Assembly: GCF_012927325.1 (NCBI RefSeq)
Contig: NZ_JABBGI010000019.1
Span: 54,103 to 118,102 of the forward strand
Source: Chryseobacterium antibioticum
Lineage (GTDB): Bacteria > Bacteroidota > Bacteroidia > Flavobacteriales > Weeksellaceae
Reading direction: 5' to 3'
DNA: 64,000 bases
In this document: positions 18,565-28,076 of the stretch, in pieces
How the letters are laid out: the number at the start of each line of letters is the position of its first letter
Numbering within the stretch: position 1 is the stretch's first letter
Position numbers and translations under genes: made by a program
The notes under the pieces: generated by a model
Seen by the model: the letters and a program-made list of their open reading frames with translations, nothing else
What the model was told of the DNA's origin: nothing
The model's database searches: none

Positions 18565-18594
18565 CAAATGTATTCAATTTTAAATACTGAGCAA
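18565..18594 (-). promoter_or_regulatory. Promoter of the ilvE-D-B-N-C-A operon
   Basis: On the minus strand TTG (18594-18592), 19 nt, then TACATTTG (18572-18565): an almost ideal Bacteroidota TTG / TAnnTTTG promoter. It lies only a few bases after the folP stop codon and immediately before leader peptide 1. Confidence 0.85.
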
Positions 18595-18599
18595 GTTTT

Positions 18600-19463
18600 T
18601 TAACACTTTTTATTTTTTTTGCAAAATTGTCTGATGGTTGCTGCAGTTTCAGCTACATCATGCACTCTCAAAATTTTGGTTCCCTGCTCCAAAACTATCC
18701 TATGAAGTTTCTGTGTTTCTTCATTGATGTGCAGAGGAGATTTCCCAAGCGGTTTATAAATAAATGACTTTCTGGAAATACCTATCAATAAAGGAAATTT
18801 CCCAAAACCTAAATACTCCGTTTCACCGATCATTTTCATCTGATCTTCTATTGTTTTTCCGAAACCGAAACCGGGATCAAGAATAATATCTTTCACTCCT
18901 TTTGAAAGAAGTTCATTGGTCTTCTTAGAAAAATAACGGTTCACTTCGAGTGTAATATCTTCGAATTTCACTTTTTCATGCATGGTTTCATAAGACGGGT
19001 TTACATGCATCAGAATGTAGGGAAGTTTCGTTTCAGCAGCGGTATCAAACATTTTATTGTCATACTGCCCTCCGGAAATATCATTGATCATATCAATTCC
19101 TTCATTAAATCCGAATTTTACGGTTTCTGCGTAGAATGTATCCAGTGATATCAATGCTTCCGGAAATTCTTTTTTAATCTGGGAAATCATCTTTCCTATT
19201 CTCTCAATCTCTTCTTTACTGGTCAAAAATTCAGCATTTGGGCGCGTAGACTGTGGTCCGATATCAATGATCTCTGCACCGTCTTTCAGAAGTTTTTCGG
19301 CATGTTCGAGTGCTGACTTTTCACTGTTAAACTTTCCACCGTCGGAAAAGGAATCCGGGGTAAGATTGAGGATCCCCATAATCTTTGGAGTGCTCAATTC
19401 TACCAGTCTTCCGTTGCAATTGATGGAATGGAAAGGTTTGAGCGTTTGAGTGTTTGAGAACAT
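18600..19463 (-). CDS. folP: Dihydropteroate synthase
   Basis: Condenses p-aminobenzoate with the pterin diphosphate in folate synthesis; the target of sulfonamides. 287 residues, TIM barrel. Conserved segments: GILNLTPDSFSDGGKF near residue 30, IDIGPQSTRP, ISLDTF, NDISGG, LDPGFGFGKT and a C-terminal RVHDV. It lies just upstream of the ilv promoter on the same strand, with no clear terminator in between. A -7 like TAATTTTG is at 19510-19517. Confidence 0.96.
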   Translation of the reverse strand: MFSNTQTLKPFHSINCNGRLVELSTPKIMGILNLTPDSFSDGGKFNSEKSALEHAEKLLKDGAEIIDIGPQSTRPNAEFLTSKEEIERIGKMISQIKKEFPEALISLDTFYAETVKFGFNEGIDMINDISGGQYDNKMFDTAAETKLPYILMHVNPSYETMHEKVKFEDITLEVNRYFSKKTNELLSKGVKDIILDPGFGFGKTIEDQMKMIGETEYLGFGKFPLLIGISRKSFIYKPLGKSPLHINEETQKLHRIVLEQGTKILRVHDVAETAATIRQFCKKNKKC

Positions 19464-19806
19464 ATCTATAATTGATAAATGATGATTGATAAGTGATCTT
19501 TGTATTCTGCAAAATTAAGACTTATTGTTGAATGTGAGGAGTTGATGGTTTTGTTTGTTGATGGTTGCTAGTTGACAGTTGTTTGTTATTCGTTGATAAG
19601 AGCTTCGGCAGGGACGAATTCAAAATTAAATATTAAACTTAAAATTCCTCCTTTCAAAATTCCCTGACAAGAAACAACAGAAACAACTCTAAAACCCTCC
19701 CACTCTCAAACTCTCTAACCCCAAACGCCTAAACTCTGACAAAAATCAATCCCTGATTCCTGCTACCTTAAACCTAATTCGTATATTTGGGAGATTAAGA
19801 GAATTT
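19464..19806. other. Divergent intergenic region, low-complexity, with promoter boxes
   Basis: 343 nt between folP (minus) and the DUF1599 gene (plus). It holds low-complexity phrases of the GATAAATGATGATTGAT and GTTGATGGTTGC kind, a form of intergenic filler seen several times in this window. A -7 box TATATTTG at 19782-19789 serves the plus-strand gene and TAATTTTG at 19517-19510 may serve folP. No coding sequence is visible. Confidence 0.5.
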
Positions 19807-20370
19807 ATGTCAAAAACATCAGTACAGTTCGGGAAAGTTATCAGTCAGTGTCGTGATCTTTTCAGTAAAAAATTGCAGGATTACGGCGCAGCATGGAGGG
19901 TTTTGAGACCCAGTTCTATTACGGATCAGATTTACATTAAAGTGAACAGGATCCGTACGCTACAGATGACGGATAAAAAAATGGTGGATGAAAGCGAGGA
20001 AGATGAATTCATCGCCATCGTCAACTACTCTATCATCGGACTTATCCAGCTTGAAAAAGGGCTTTCCAATGATTTTAATGAAAATAAGGAAGAAGTTTTG
20101 AGTCTTTATGATCAATATTCTAATGATGCTCAGGCTTTAATGGAAAGAAAGAATCATGATTATGGTGAAGCATGGAGGGACATGAGAATTTCTTCTATCA
20201 CTGATCTTATTTACCAGAAAGTACTGAGAACAAAACAGATCGAAGACAATCAAGGAAAAACCATCGTTTCTGAAGGTCTGGATGCCAATTATTTCGACAT
20301 GCTAAACTATGCTGTTTTCTGTCTGATTAAGTTCTCTGAAAAAGAAAATATTTCCGAACCCCAAAAATAA
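19807..20370 (+). CDS. DUF1599 domain protein (two repeats)
   Basis: 187 residues, cytoplasmic. The same motif occurs twice: DYGAAWRVLRPSSITDQIY (about residues 25-45) and DYGEAWRDMRISSITDLIY (about 118-137), each followed by K-V-x-R-x-x-x-x-Q. The protein is therefore a tandem duplication of the DUF1599 unit. The biochemical role is not established. It is followed after 6 nt by the DoxX-like gene, a likely operon partner. Confidence 0.8.
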   Translation: MSKTSVQFGKVISQCRDLFSKKLQDYGAAWRVLRPSSITDQIYIKVNRIRTLQMTDKKMVDESEEDEFIAIVNYSIIGLIQLEKGLSNDFNENKEEVLSLYDQYSNDAQALMERKNHDYGEAWRDMRISSITDLIYQKVLRTKQIEDNQGKTIVSEGLDANYFDMLNYAVFCLIKFSEKENISEPQK

Positions 20371-20376
20371 TTTAAT

Positions 20377-21489
20377 ATGATCAAAGGTTTATTACGGTTT
20401 ATTATTGCTGTTATCTTCATTCTTTCAGGCTTTGTAAAGGCTGTGGATCTGGTAGGATTTTCTTTCAAGATGGAAGAATATTTTGCACCATCGGTTTTCA
20501 ATATGCCATTCCTTGAAAAATTTGCCCTTCTGTTTTCGATCATTGTTGTCGTACTGGAGCTTTTCCTGGGTTTTATGCTTTTACTGAAACTGAAGCTTAA
20601 ATTCACTCTTTCGGCGTTAATTGCCCTTTGTATCTTCTTTGGGTTCCTTACTTTTTATTCGGCTTATTTCAATGTGGTAACGGACTGCGGATGCTTTGGC
20701 GACGCGATCAAGTTTACGCCTTGGCAGAGCTTTATTAAAGATATTGTGCTTCTTGTTGGTCTTATGATCCTGTTCATTCTTTATAGAAAAGAATTCCGTA
20801 AAAAAGATGAGTACAGCAGCGATCATACGAAACCATCATCCGGTAAGTTCAGATATGCTCTTTTAGGCCTTTTTTCGGTGATCATGATTTACATTATGGC
20901 TCAGGGAATCATGCATGAACCACTGATTGATTTCCGTGATTATAAAATCGGGACGAGTATCAAAGCTGAAAAGGAAAAAATCAATAAAAACCCTTCAGAA
21001 TACAAGACTTTTTACTCACTTAAAAACCAGAAAACCGGAGAGGTTTTAAAGGTGAACCAGGATGATTATATTAAAGAAACCAAATACTGGGCAGAAGGTT
21101 CTCCCTGGAAAATTGAGGAAGGCAAAAATGAATCTGTTCTGACGAAAGAAGGCTATAAATCTGAGATCGTAAAATTCAAAATTGAAGATCCTACAGGAAT
21201 GGACCTGACGGATGAAATCATTAATGCCCCTAAAGCAATACTTGTTTTTTCTTATCATCCGAAAGAAGTTCCGGCTGATCTTATTCAGAAACTTGAAGCT
21301 AAAGTAAATGCCCAAAAAGGAGCTGTCATCTATGGCGTTTCTACAGATCAGAACACTTTTAAAACCATCAAAAATGCTATGATGGACGGAACTGCAATCA
21401 AAACTATTGCGAGAAGCAACCCGTTTATAGTGGTATTGGAGAAAGGAAAAATTGTAGACAAACAGCCTGCAAAAGACTATTTGAAATAG
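20377..21489 (+). CDS. DoxX/MauE-like inner-membrane protein with soluble C-terminal domain (BT_3928-type)
   Basis: 370 residues. Four to five transmembrane helices in the first 165 residues, with the paired Cys motif DCGCFGDAIKFTPW between helices, as in MauE/DoxX-type redox membrane proteins. A further helix precedes a C-terminal domain with thioredoxin-like flavour but no visible CxxC. Role in disulfide or quinone redox chemistry is inferred. It is 6 nt downstream of the DUF1599 gene. Confidence 0.8.
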   Translation: MIKGLLRFIIAVIFILSGFVKAVDLVGFSFKMEEYFAPSVFNMPFLEKFALLFSIIVVVLELFLGFMLLLKLKLKFTLSALIALCIFFGFLTFYSAYFNVVTDCGCFGDAIKFTPWQSFIKDIVLLVGLMILFILYRKEFRKKDEYSSDHTKPSSGKFRYALLGLFSVIMIYIMAQGIMHEPLIDFRDYKIGTSIKAEKEKINKNPSEYKTFYSLKNQKTGEVLKVNQDDYIKETKYWAEGSPWKIEEGKNESVLTKEGYKSEIVKFKIEDPTGMDLTDEIINAPKAILVFSYHPKEVPADLIQKLEAKVNAQKGAVIYGVSTDQNTFKTIKNAMMDGTAIKTIARSNPFIVVLEKGKIVDKQPAKDYLK

Positions 21490-21624
21490 GAAGATTATTG
21501 TGAATCGTGAATGGTCAATAAGTAAATTCTGAATGGTTAATTTCAAATTTTGAATTAAAACTCTTCCAATCCCGAATCACGCAATTATCAAATTTAAACA
21601 CTAAACTTAAACATACAATTACAA

Positions 21625-21975
21625 ATGCAAAAATCAAATAAATCAATCGCTGGTTACCACCTTTTAATGATCCTTTCTTCTGTAGACGGAGAATTTGCTC
21701 CTGAAGAAGGAATGCTGATTCAGCAGTATATGGCAGACGAATTTCCGTTCAGAATGAATCTTGACAATGAACTGGAAACGCTGGCTCTTTTACAGCCTGA
21801 GGAATGGAAAGATCACTTTGAATTCCATGCAAGATGCTTCCATGATGATTCTACAGAAGATGAGCGCGTAAAATTTGCTCAATTCGCTAAAACACTGATC
21901 AAAGCTGATAATAAGGTGACTGATGAAGAGCACACCTTCTACAAGCTTTTGAAAAACCTGTGGAATTTAGCCTAG
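21625..21975 (+). CDS. TerB-like protein
   Basis: 116 residues, all-helical, acidic. The segments LMILSSVDGEFAPEEGMLIQQY and LIKADNKVTDEEHTFYKLL match the two metal-binding-like halves of the TerB/DjlA N-terminal family. The link to tellurite resistance is by family name only; no other ter genes are near. It lies between the DoxX-like gene and the S9 peptidase gene, 27 nt before the latter. Confidence 0.75.
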   Translation: MQKSNKSIAGYHLLMILSSVDGEFAPEEGMLIQQYMADEFPFRMNLDNELETLALLQPEEWKDHFEFHARCFHDDSTEDERVKFAQFAKTLIKADNKVTDEEHTFYKLLKNLWNLA

Positions 21976-22002
21976 ACAACACACCCAAAAACAAAATACA
22001 TC

Positions 22003-24129
22003 ATGAAGAAGTTTTATCTTGGAATATTAATTATGAGTGCTTCTACGATACAATCTCAAAAATTCCCTGCTTTAAAAGCTCCGATTGCGGAAAAGCAGGA
22101 ACACATCCGGGAAATTCACGGTGATAAAGTGAATGATCCGTATTACTGGATGATCGATTATTTTAAAAAAGGAAAAGATTCTACGAAGGTGGTTGATTAT
22201 CTGAAAGCCGAAAATACCTATTGGGAAGGCATGATGAAAGATACAGAACCTTTCAGGGACAAACTCTTCCAGGAAATGAAAGCCCGTATTAAGGAAAAAG
22301 ATGAATCTGTTCCTGTCTTCGACAACGGATATTTTTATTATACCCGTACAGAAGCAGGAAAGCAGTATTTCAAATACTGCAGAAAGAAAGGCAGTCTTAC
22401 TGCTCCTGAAGAGATCCTTCTGGATATAGATCAACTGGCGGAAGGACATCCTTATTATAATGCTACCGGTTTCAGCATAAGCCCGGACAACAGCAAACTG
22501 GTGTATGGCGTTGACGATGTTTCCAGAAGACAGTATACTTTATTTTTAAAGGATCTGAAGACCGGAAAAACAACCGATCTGGGTATTAAAAATACAGAAG
22601 GATCCGCAGAATGGGCGAATGACAATAAAACCATTTTTTATACGGAGAAGAACCCGGTTACTCTTTTGTCCGAAAAAATTAAAAAACATACGCTGGGAAC
22701 TGATCCAGGCAAAGATGTGACGGTTTATGAGGAGAAAGACCATACCAACTATATTTCGGTATACAAGTCCAAAAATCAGAAATTCATTCTTATCTATTCA
22801 GGCGCCACAACGTCTTCTGAAACAAGATATCTAAATGCTGATGATCCGAACGGCACATTCAAAGTTTTCCAGCCGAGAATGAAGAATGTTTTATATTCTA
22901 TCACTCCTTTGGAAGACAAATTCCTGATCCGAACGAATAAAGATGCGCTTAATTTTAAAATTGCAGAAACTCCTTTAGATAAAACAGGTGTTGAAAACTG
23001 GAAGGATTTTATTCCACACAGAAATGATGTTTTAATGCAGTCTGTGAGTGCGTTTAAAAACTATCTTGTTTTCAGTGAAAGACAGAATGGACTTACTCAG
23101 CTTGTTATTTACGACAGAAAGACCGCTAAAAAGGAAGCGTTAACATTTGACGAACCTGCTTACACCATTTCTTCACTGGAAAACCCCGAATACAACACAG
23201 ATAATTTCCGTTTCGGCTATACTTCAATGATTACGCCTGTTTCACAATTTGAACAGGATCTGAAGACAGGAAAAAGAACGTTACTGAAACAACAGGAAAT
23301 TCTTGGCGGTTATGCTAAAGACGAGTATACTACCGAAAGACTTTCCGCAACGGCAAAAGACGGAACAAAAATTCCGATCTCCATTGTGTATAAAAAAGGA
23401 TTAAAAAAAGATGGAAACAGCCCGCTGCTTCTGTATGCCTATGGTTCTTACGGAAATTCAATGGATGCGGCTTTCAGCAGTACGAGGCTAAGTCTTCTGA
23501 ACAGAGGTTTTGCTTTTGCCATGGCTCACATCCGTGGTGGCCAGGAAATGGGAAGACAATGGTATGAAGACGGAAAAATGATGAAAAAGAAGAATACCTT
23601 CACCGATTTCATCGATGCCGGAGAATATCTGGTTAAAGAAAAATACACATCACCAAAACATCTTTATGCTCAGGGCGGAAGCGCGGGAGGACTTTTGATG
23701 GGCGCTGTCGCGAATATGAGTCCAAATTTATGGAACGGGATGATTTCACAGGTTCCTTTCGTAGATGTGGTTAATACAATGCTTGACGAAAGTATTCCAT
23801 TGACGACTAACGAATATGATGAATGGGGAAATCCAAACAATAAGGAAGCTTATTTCTATATGAAATCTTATTCTCCATACGAAAATATCGAAAAGAAAAA
23901 TTATCCAAACCTTTTGGTAACAACAGGACTTCATGATTCTCAGGTACAATATTTTGAACCTGCGAAATGGGTTTCCAAACTTAGGGATATGAAAACGGAT
24001 AAAAACGTATTGCTGTTAAAAACAGACATGAATTATGGCCACGGTGGTGCTTCGGGAAGGTTTGATTACCTGAAGGATATTTCCCTGGTGTATGCTTTCA
24101 TGTTTAAACTTGAAGGGATTGATAAGTAA
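22003..24129 (+). CDS. S9 family prolyl oligopeptidase (oligopeptidase B-like)
   Basis: Serine peptidase cleaving short peptides (708 residues). Signal peptide at 1-18 (ends IQSQ), so probably periplasmic. A seven-bladed propeller occupies about 75-420, then an alpha/beta-hydrolase domain. The catalytic triad is visible: Ser in GGSAGGLLMG, Asp in GLHDSQVQYFEP, His in NYGHGGASGR. The segment YGSYGNSMDAAFSSTR and HIRGGQEMGRQWYEDGK are typical of PtrB-like enzymes. Confidence 0.94.
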   Translation: MKKFYLGILIMSASTIQSQKFPALKAPIAEKQEHIREIHGDKVNDPYYWMIDYFKKGKDSTKVVDYLKAENTYWEGMMKDTEPFRDKLFQEMKARIKEKDESVPVFDNGYFYYTRTEAGKQYFKYCRKKGSLTAPEEILLDIDQLAEGHPYYNATGFSISPDNSKLVYGVDDVSRRQYTLFLKDLKTGKTTDLGIKNTEGSAEWANDNKTIFYTEKNPVTLLSEKIKKHTLGTDPGKDVTVYEEKDHTNYISVYKSKNQKFILIYSGATTSSETRYLNADDPNGTFKVFQPRMKNVLYSITPLEDKFLIRTNKDALNFKIAETPLDKTGVENWKDFIPHRNDVLMQSVSAFKNYLVFSERQNGLTQLVIYDRKTAKKEALTFDEPAYTISSLENPEYNTDNFRFGYTSMITPVSQFEQDLKTGKRTLLKQQEILGGYAKDEYTTERLSATAKDGTKIPISIVYKKGLKKDGNSPLLLYAYGSYGNSMDAAFSSTRLSLLNRGFAFAMAHIRGGQEMGRQWYEDGKMMKKKNTFTDFIDAGEYLVKEKYTSPKHLYAQGGSAGGLLMGAVANMSPNLWNGMISQVPFVDVVNTMLDESIPLTTNEYDEWGNPNNKEAYFYMKSYSPYENIEKKNYPNLLVTTGLHDSQVQYFEPAKWVSKLRDMKTDKNVLLLKTDMNYGHGGASGRFDYLKDISLVYAFMFKLEGIDK

Positions 24130-24304
24130 TTAAACATCTGACAGATTTTGCGATTAATTTTAAAATTAAAATTTAGTAGAAGACAAAGTAATATTGGAAT
24201 TAAAATCAATAAAAAAGTAGTTAACTACCTTTAAATCTGCTAAATCATTACAATCTGCGCGAAATAAAAATAATAAACAATAATTCACATAATTATATAA
24301 GGCT

Positions 24305-25066
24305 ATGAGAAGAAAAATAGTTGCAGGAAACTGGAAAATGAACAAAAATGTCATTGACGCACAACAGTTAATGATTCAATTACTTAGCTATAAAAATAGT
24401 AACACCACCAACTGCGAAGTATGGATAGCGCCACCTTCTTTATATCTGATGATGGCTAAAGATATCTTCGAAAAGGATGAGATTGGCGTATTCTCTCAGG
24501 ATATGAGCGAGCATGAAAGCGGTGCTTATACAGGAGAACTTTCTGCAGATATGCTGGAATCTATCGATGCGACAGGTTCATTAATCGGGCACTCTGAAAG
24601 AAGACAATACCACGGTGAAACAGATTCTCACTGCAACAGAAAGATCAAATTAGCTCTTGATAAAGGACTGATCCCTGTATACTGTAACGGTGAAACGCTT
24701 GAACAGAGAAAGGCTGGACAGCATTTTGAAGTGGTGAAAAACCAAACTGAAGTTGCTCTTTTCACACTTTCTGCTGAAGAGATCAAAAAAGTAGTGATCG
24801 CTTACGAACCGGTTTGGGCGATCGGAACAGGTGAAACAGCTTCTCCGGCTCAGGCTCAGGAGATTCATGCACACATCAGAAGCATCATCGCTGCAAAATA
24901 CGGACAGGAGGTGGCTGACGAAATTTCTATCCTTTACGGAGGTTCTGTGAAGCCTGATAATGCGAAAGAGATTTTCTCTCAGCCTGATATCGATGGTGGA
25001 CTGATCGGAGGTGCCGCTTTAAAATTAGAGGATTTTTCTAAAATTATTGAAGGTTTTAATTCGTAG
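24305..25066 (+). CDS. tpiA: Triosephosphate isomerase
   Basis: Interconverts dihydroxyacetone phosphate and glyceraldehyde 3-phosphate. 253 residues, TIM barrel. Active-site residues are visible in GNWKMN (Lys), GHSERR (His) and AYEPVWAIGTG (Glu), with phosphate-binding LYGGSVKPDN and GLIGGAAL. A 12-bp perfect palindrome, GTAGTTAACTAC (24217-24228), lies 77 nt upstream and may be an operator. It ends in a bidirectional terminator. Confidence 0.98.
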   Translation: MRRKIVAGNWKMNKNVIDAQQLMIQLLSYKNSNTTNCEVWIAPPSLYLMMAKDIFEKDEIGVFSQDMSEHESGAYTGELSADMLESIDATGSLIGHSERRQYHGETDSHCNRKIKLALDKGLIPVYCNGETLEQRKAGQHFEVVKNQTEVALFTLSAEEIKKVVIAYEPVWAIGTGETASPAQAQEIHAHIRSIIAAKYGQEVADEISILYGGSVKPDNAKEIFSQPDIDGGLIGGAALKLEDFSKIIEGFNS

Positions 25067-25114
25067 GTTTCGGCTAAAGCCAATTTCTATTGAATTTAAA
25101 AACATATAGAGTTA

Positions 25115-25145
25115 AAAACGGCGGCATCTTCGATGCCGCCGTTTT
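25115..25145. terminator. Bidirectional terminator between tpiA and the phytase-like gene
   Basis: Perfect stem AAAACGGCGGCATC / GATGCCGCCGTTTT with a 3-nt apex between converging genes; the A and T runs serve both strands. Confidence 0.92.
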
Positions 25146-25161
25146 CTTAAAAAAAATCTAA

Positions 25162-26427
25162 TTATTGAATATCGACTACATACATTGTTCCTTGGTCTAC
25201 TTTTCTGGTTTTAGGAAGGATCTTCGCTTTTGGATTTCCGTTTCCGTCGTCTAAAATTCCAAAATCATCATCATTGAAGACTGCTAGTTTATTGTTGCCT
25301 AAATAAACGATGCCTTCAAATTTATCATGTTCATATCCTAATTTTGCTACCAGATCTACAGCTAAAACCTTGGAAACAGGCTTTATTCCTGCATTCGTAA
25401 TTTCATCCCACGTAGACTGTTCTAAAGCTTTATTATTGATCTTCATACCGTCAACAGCCGCAATATCGGTCCCGTTCACGTCTGAAGCTCCAGCAAAATT
25501 GATCCGGTATACTTTTTTGGTTCCTCCCTGAGAGCCAAAGTTTCCGTCTCTTTCTATCACAAGAAATTCCGTACTGCTGATGGCTGTAATATCACATACA
25601 GAATCTGATGCCCCTCCATTTTGCTTATACAGATACTGTTTCGTCTGTCCTGTTGCAATATCAAAAGTGACAATTCTGGTTAACGTTGTATTTGTGGCGA
25701 GAGTTTTTGTAGGAACATACATGGTAGACTGAATGGTTCCTACCAGCATTTTCCCATCCGGAGTGATGCACAGTCCTTCCATACCCCTGTTCGCTCTTCT
25801 TTTCGCCAAAACAGCCGGTAGTTTTCTTGGTCCGGTATTGACTCCTATCGGGCTTATTCTTTCCAACTCCACTCCCTCTGCATTATAATGAACGATGTGC
25901 GGACCATATTCGTCAGAAACCCAAAAAGTTCCGTCTGCTGCCGCTACAATACTTTCACTGTCCAGTCCGTAATTGTCTGTTCCCAAAACATTTCCTGATG
26001 AGTCGTAGGCTGTTTCTCCTGTACTTCCCATTCCTGCAGGGTTCGGAAGACCTGTGATCGGCTGGCCGGAAGGATTTTTAAGTTTAATATATTTAATGAC
26101 CTCTATATTTCCTTCTGCATTGATCTTAAAATGCATAATTGTTGGCGTAAAATTCGGGGCTGGAAATTTCTTTCCGTTCAGATAATCCGTATTCGGGCCA
26201 CGGTCGGTGATCACATAAAACTCCCCTTTTCTCGTTGGATGGGCAGCTGCGCCTGAACCGAAGCCACCGTTAATAACATCTACCCCATTAATAGTTGTCA
26301 ATTTGGAGAAAGGAAATTCCTGAGGAAGTTTAGCATAATTGATATCCTGGTTATTCATCTTGTTGTCATCATCTTTACATGATGCAAGCGCTGTGAATAC
26401 GATCGCCGATAACAGCAGTTTTCTCAT
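25162..26427 (-). CDS. Esterase-like phytase-family lipoprotein
   Basis: 421 residues with a lipoprotein signal (MRKLLLSAIVFTALASC, Cys17), so exported and lipid-anchored. The rest fits the esterase-like/phytase-like propeller family: TDRGPNTDYLNGK, DSESIVAAADGTFWVSDEYGPHIVHY, NRGMEGLCITPDGK and FEGIVYLGNNKLAVFNDDDFG. It probably hydrolyses a phosphate ester; the substrate is unknown. It converges with tpiA on a shared terminator. Confidence 0.85.
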   Translation of the reverse strand: MRKLLLSAIVFTALASCKDDDNKMNNQDINYAKLPQEFPFSKLTTINGVDVINGGFGSGAAAHPTRKGEFYVITDRGPNTDYLNGKKFPAPNFTPTIMHFKINAEGNIEVIKYIKLKNPSGQPITGLPNPAGMGSTGETAYDSSGNVLGTDNYGLDSESIVAAADGTFWVSDEYGPHIVHYNAEGVELERISPIGVNTGPRKLPAVLAKRRANRGMEGLCITPDGKMLVGTIQSTMYVPTKTLATNTTLTRIVTFDIATGQTKQYLYKQNGGASDSVCDITAISSTEFLVIERDGNFGSQGGTKKVYRINFAGASDVNGTDIAAVDGMKINNKALEQSTWDEITNAGIKPVSKVLAVDLVAKLGYEHDKFEGIVYLGNNKLAVFNDDDFGILDDGNGNPKAKILPKTRKVDQGTMYVVDIQ

Positions 26428-26673
26428 AGTTACTTTTATGCCGCGAAAGTATACATTGATTATAAACTGATGTTGAATTTAATAACAATTGTATTTTAAC
26501 AATAAGATCGTTAGATGAATTTATTTTAAACACTTGAATTAATCCGAATATCATCAATCTTCTTTTTAATTCTTTATTAAATCAAAAAACCATCTTCCTA
26601 AAAGTAATCTGACAGCTAAACAAATAAAGAAACCATACAATAATTCACAAAACAGCTTCAAAAATTTATATGA

Positions 26674-26681
26674 TATATTTG
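26674..26681 (+). promoter_or_regulatory. Putative -7 box upstream of the cobalamin riboswitch
   Basis: TATATTTG matches TAnnTTTG and lies a few bases before the riboswitch 5' end. No clear -33 element is seen. Confidence 0.45.
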
Positions 26682-26684
26682 CAG

Positions 26685-26852
26685 CAGTTAAGGCTGAACA
26701 TCTGTTCATTAACAGGGAATCAAGTGAGAAGAAATTCAATGCTTGGGCTGTACCCGCAACTGTAAGCTGTTTTAAACTTTGAGTACAATAGGCCACTGGA
26801 TCTCAATCCGGGAAGGCGTACTTCGAGAAGCGAGCCAGGAGACCTGCCTTAT
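26685..26852 (+). ncRNA. Cobalamin (B12) riboswitch
   Basis: The conserved core is readable: GGGAATCAAGTGAGAA (about 26715), then GGGCTGTACCCGCAACTGTA, GCCACTGG, CCGGGAAGGC and the B12 box GAGCCAGGAGACCTGCC (26833-26849). Downstream, a possible expression-platform hairpin pairs CAGGAAAAGAA (26864-26874) with TTCTTTTTCCTG (26896-26907), without a T-run, so control may be at translation. The regulated gene is the secreted protein starting at 26948. Confidence 0.92.
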
Positions 26853-26947
26853 CTGCGTTCACTTCAGGAAAAGAAGGATCTGAAAAAGATTCTTATTCTT
26901 TTTCCTGCGGGAAAGTTTCGGGAATAAAACTTTAATTTAATTATATT

Positions 26948-28072
26948 ATGAAAAAGATCTATCTTTTTTTCCTGCTGCTATGTCTGCAGCTATTCTCTGC
27001 CCAGTTTACAGAGAATGATATTAAATTCTGGGTAGGAACAGGCTCCAAAAAAGCTTATTTCATCGCCGATTTTAATGACAGCAATAATCCTACATCGTAT
27101 GCCTGGGGCTATCGGTATGATGCGAATAATCTTACGATGGAAGACCTCATCAATGCTATTGATGCCGCAGATCCTAAAATAGAAGCAGAAGTGCCTTCTG
27201 GTTTTCTTTACAGTTTCAACTACAACCATCACATTCCAAGTTTGGAAGATTACTGGTCTACCTGGTCCGGTCCTACTGTAGAAAACATGAATTTGAATAA
27301 TGGCGTAAACAATGATCCATTAGTTAATGGAAAATGGTATGGTATTTCTTTCGGTTATGGATTCACCTCTACTACGCCTCCACTTTCCCATCCTTCTCCT
27401 CCTGTGGCAGCTTACAGCTCTTTCTGGTACAATCCTTCACAGATCACCAACTGGATCGGAACGGGAAGCAATACAAGTCTTGTTGTTATCGATTTTGGGA
27501 CGAACAATTCAAATGGTGAAGCTCATTCCTTTGTTTTTGGAATTAAATACAATGGAAGCTTAACCGCTGAGCAGGCTCTTCAGCTGATTCATGCACAAGC
27601 TCCTTATTTCAATTTTACATCAGTAAGCGACCAGATCAGTACATTATCTCTCAATAATTTTACAGGAAATACATCAGGAACCAATACGTGGAAGCTTTTC
27701 AAAGGAAAAGACCTTTCAAGCTGGAGAGGACACACCAATTTATCTCAAATCCAGTTGGGAAATAACGACTGGCTGGGCCTTAGCTTTGGAAACAGAATAC
27801 CATTTACTCCAAGAGAAGCATCAAGCTCTATTTTAAGTGTTTCTGACATCAATAAAAAGGAATTCAGAATCTATCCTAATCCGGCAAGTGATTTTATCCA
27901 GATAGAAACTGTAGAAAGTATTAAAGAAGTGAATATCTATACTGTTTCAGGAGAAAAGATATTGACTGCAAATACAGCAAGACTCAATATTCAGGCCTTG
28001 AAAACCGGAAATTATATGGTGGAAATTAAAACATCAAAGAATACGACGGTTCATAAGATCATTAAAAAATAG
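26948..28072 (+). CDS. T9SS-secreted protein under a cobalamin riboswitch
   Basis: 374 residues. Signal peptide (1-19, ends LFSAQ). Two similar units follow: one around 22-145 with FWVGTGSKKAYFIADF and YAWGYRYD, one around 165-290 with NWIGTGSNTSLVVIDF and FVFGIKYNG, each ending with LDYW/SWRG and an LSFG-type strand. The C-terminus (about 300-374, starting FRIYPNPASDFIQIE) is a type A sorting domain for type IX secretion, so the protein should reach the cell surface. It is monocistronic, with a terminator right after. Because the riboswitch is its only visible regulator, a role in B12 capture is likely; family identity is not established. Confidence 0.85.
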   Translation: MKKIYLFFLLLCLQLFSAQFTENDIKFWVGTGSKKAYFIADFNDSNNPTSYAWGYRYDANNLTMEDLINAIDAADPKIEAEVPSGFLYSFNYNHHIPSLEDYWSTWSGPTVENMNLNNGVNNDPLVNGKWYGISFGYGFTSTTPPLSHPSPPVAAYSSFWYNPSQITNWIGTGSNTSLVVIDFGTNNSNGEAHSFVFGIKYNGSLTAEQALQLIHAQAPYFNFTSVSDQISTLSLNNFTGNTSGTNTWKLFKGKDLSSWRGHTNLSQIQLGNNDWLGLSFGNRIPFTPREASSSILSVSDINKKEFRIYPNPASDFIQIETVESIKEVNIYTVSGEKILTANTARLNIQALKTGNYMVEIKTSKNTTVHKIIKK

Positions 28073-28076
28073 ATGG

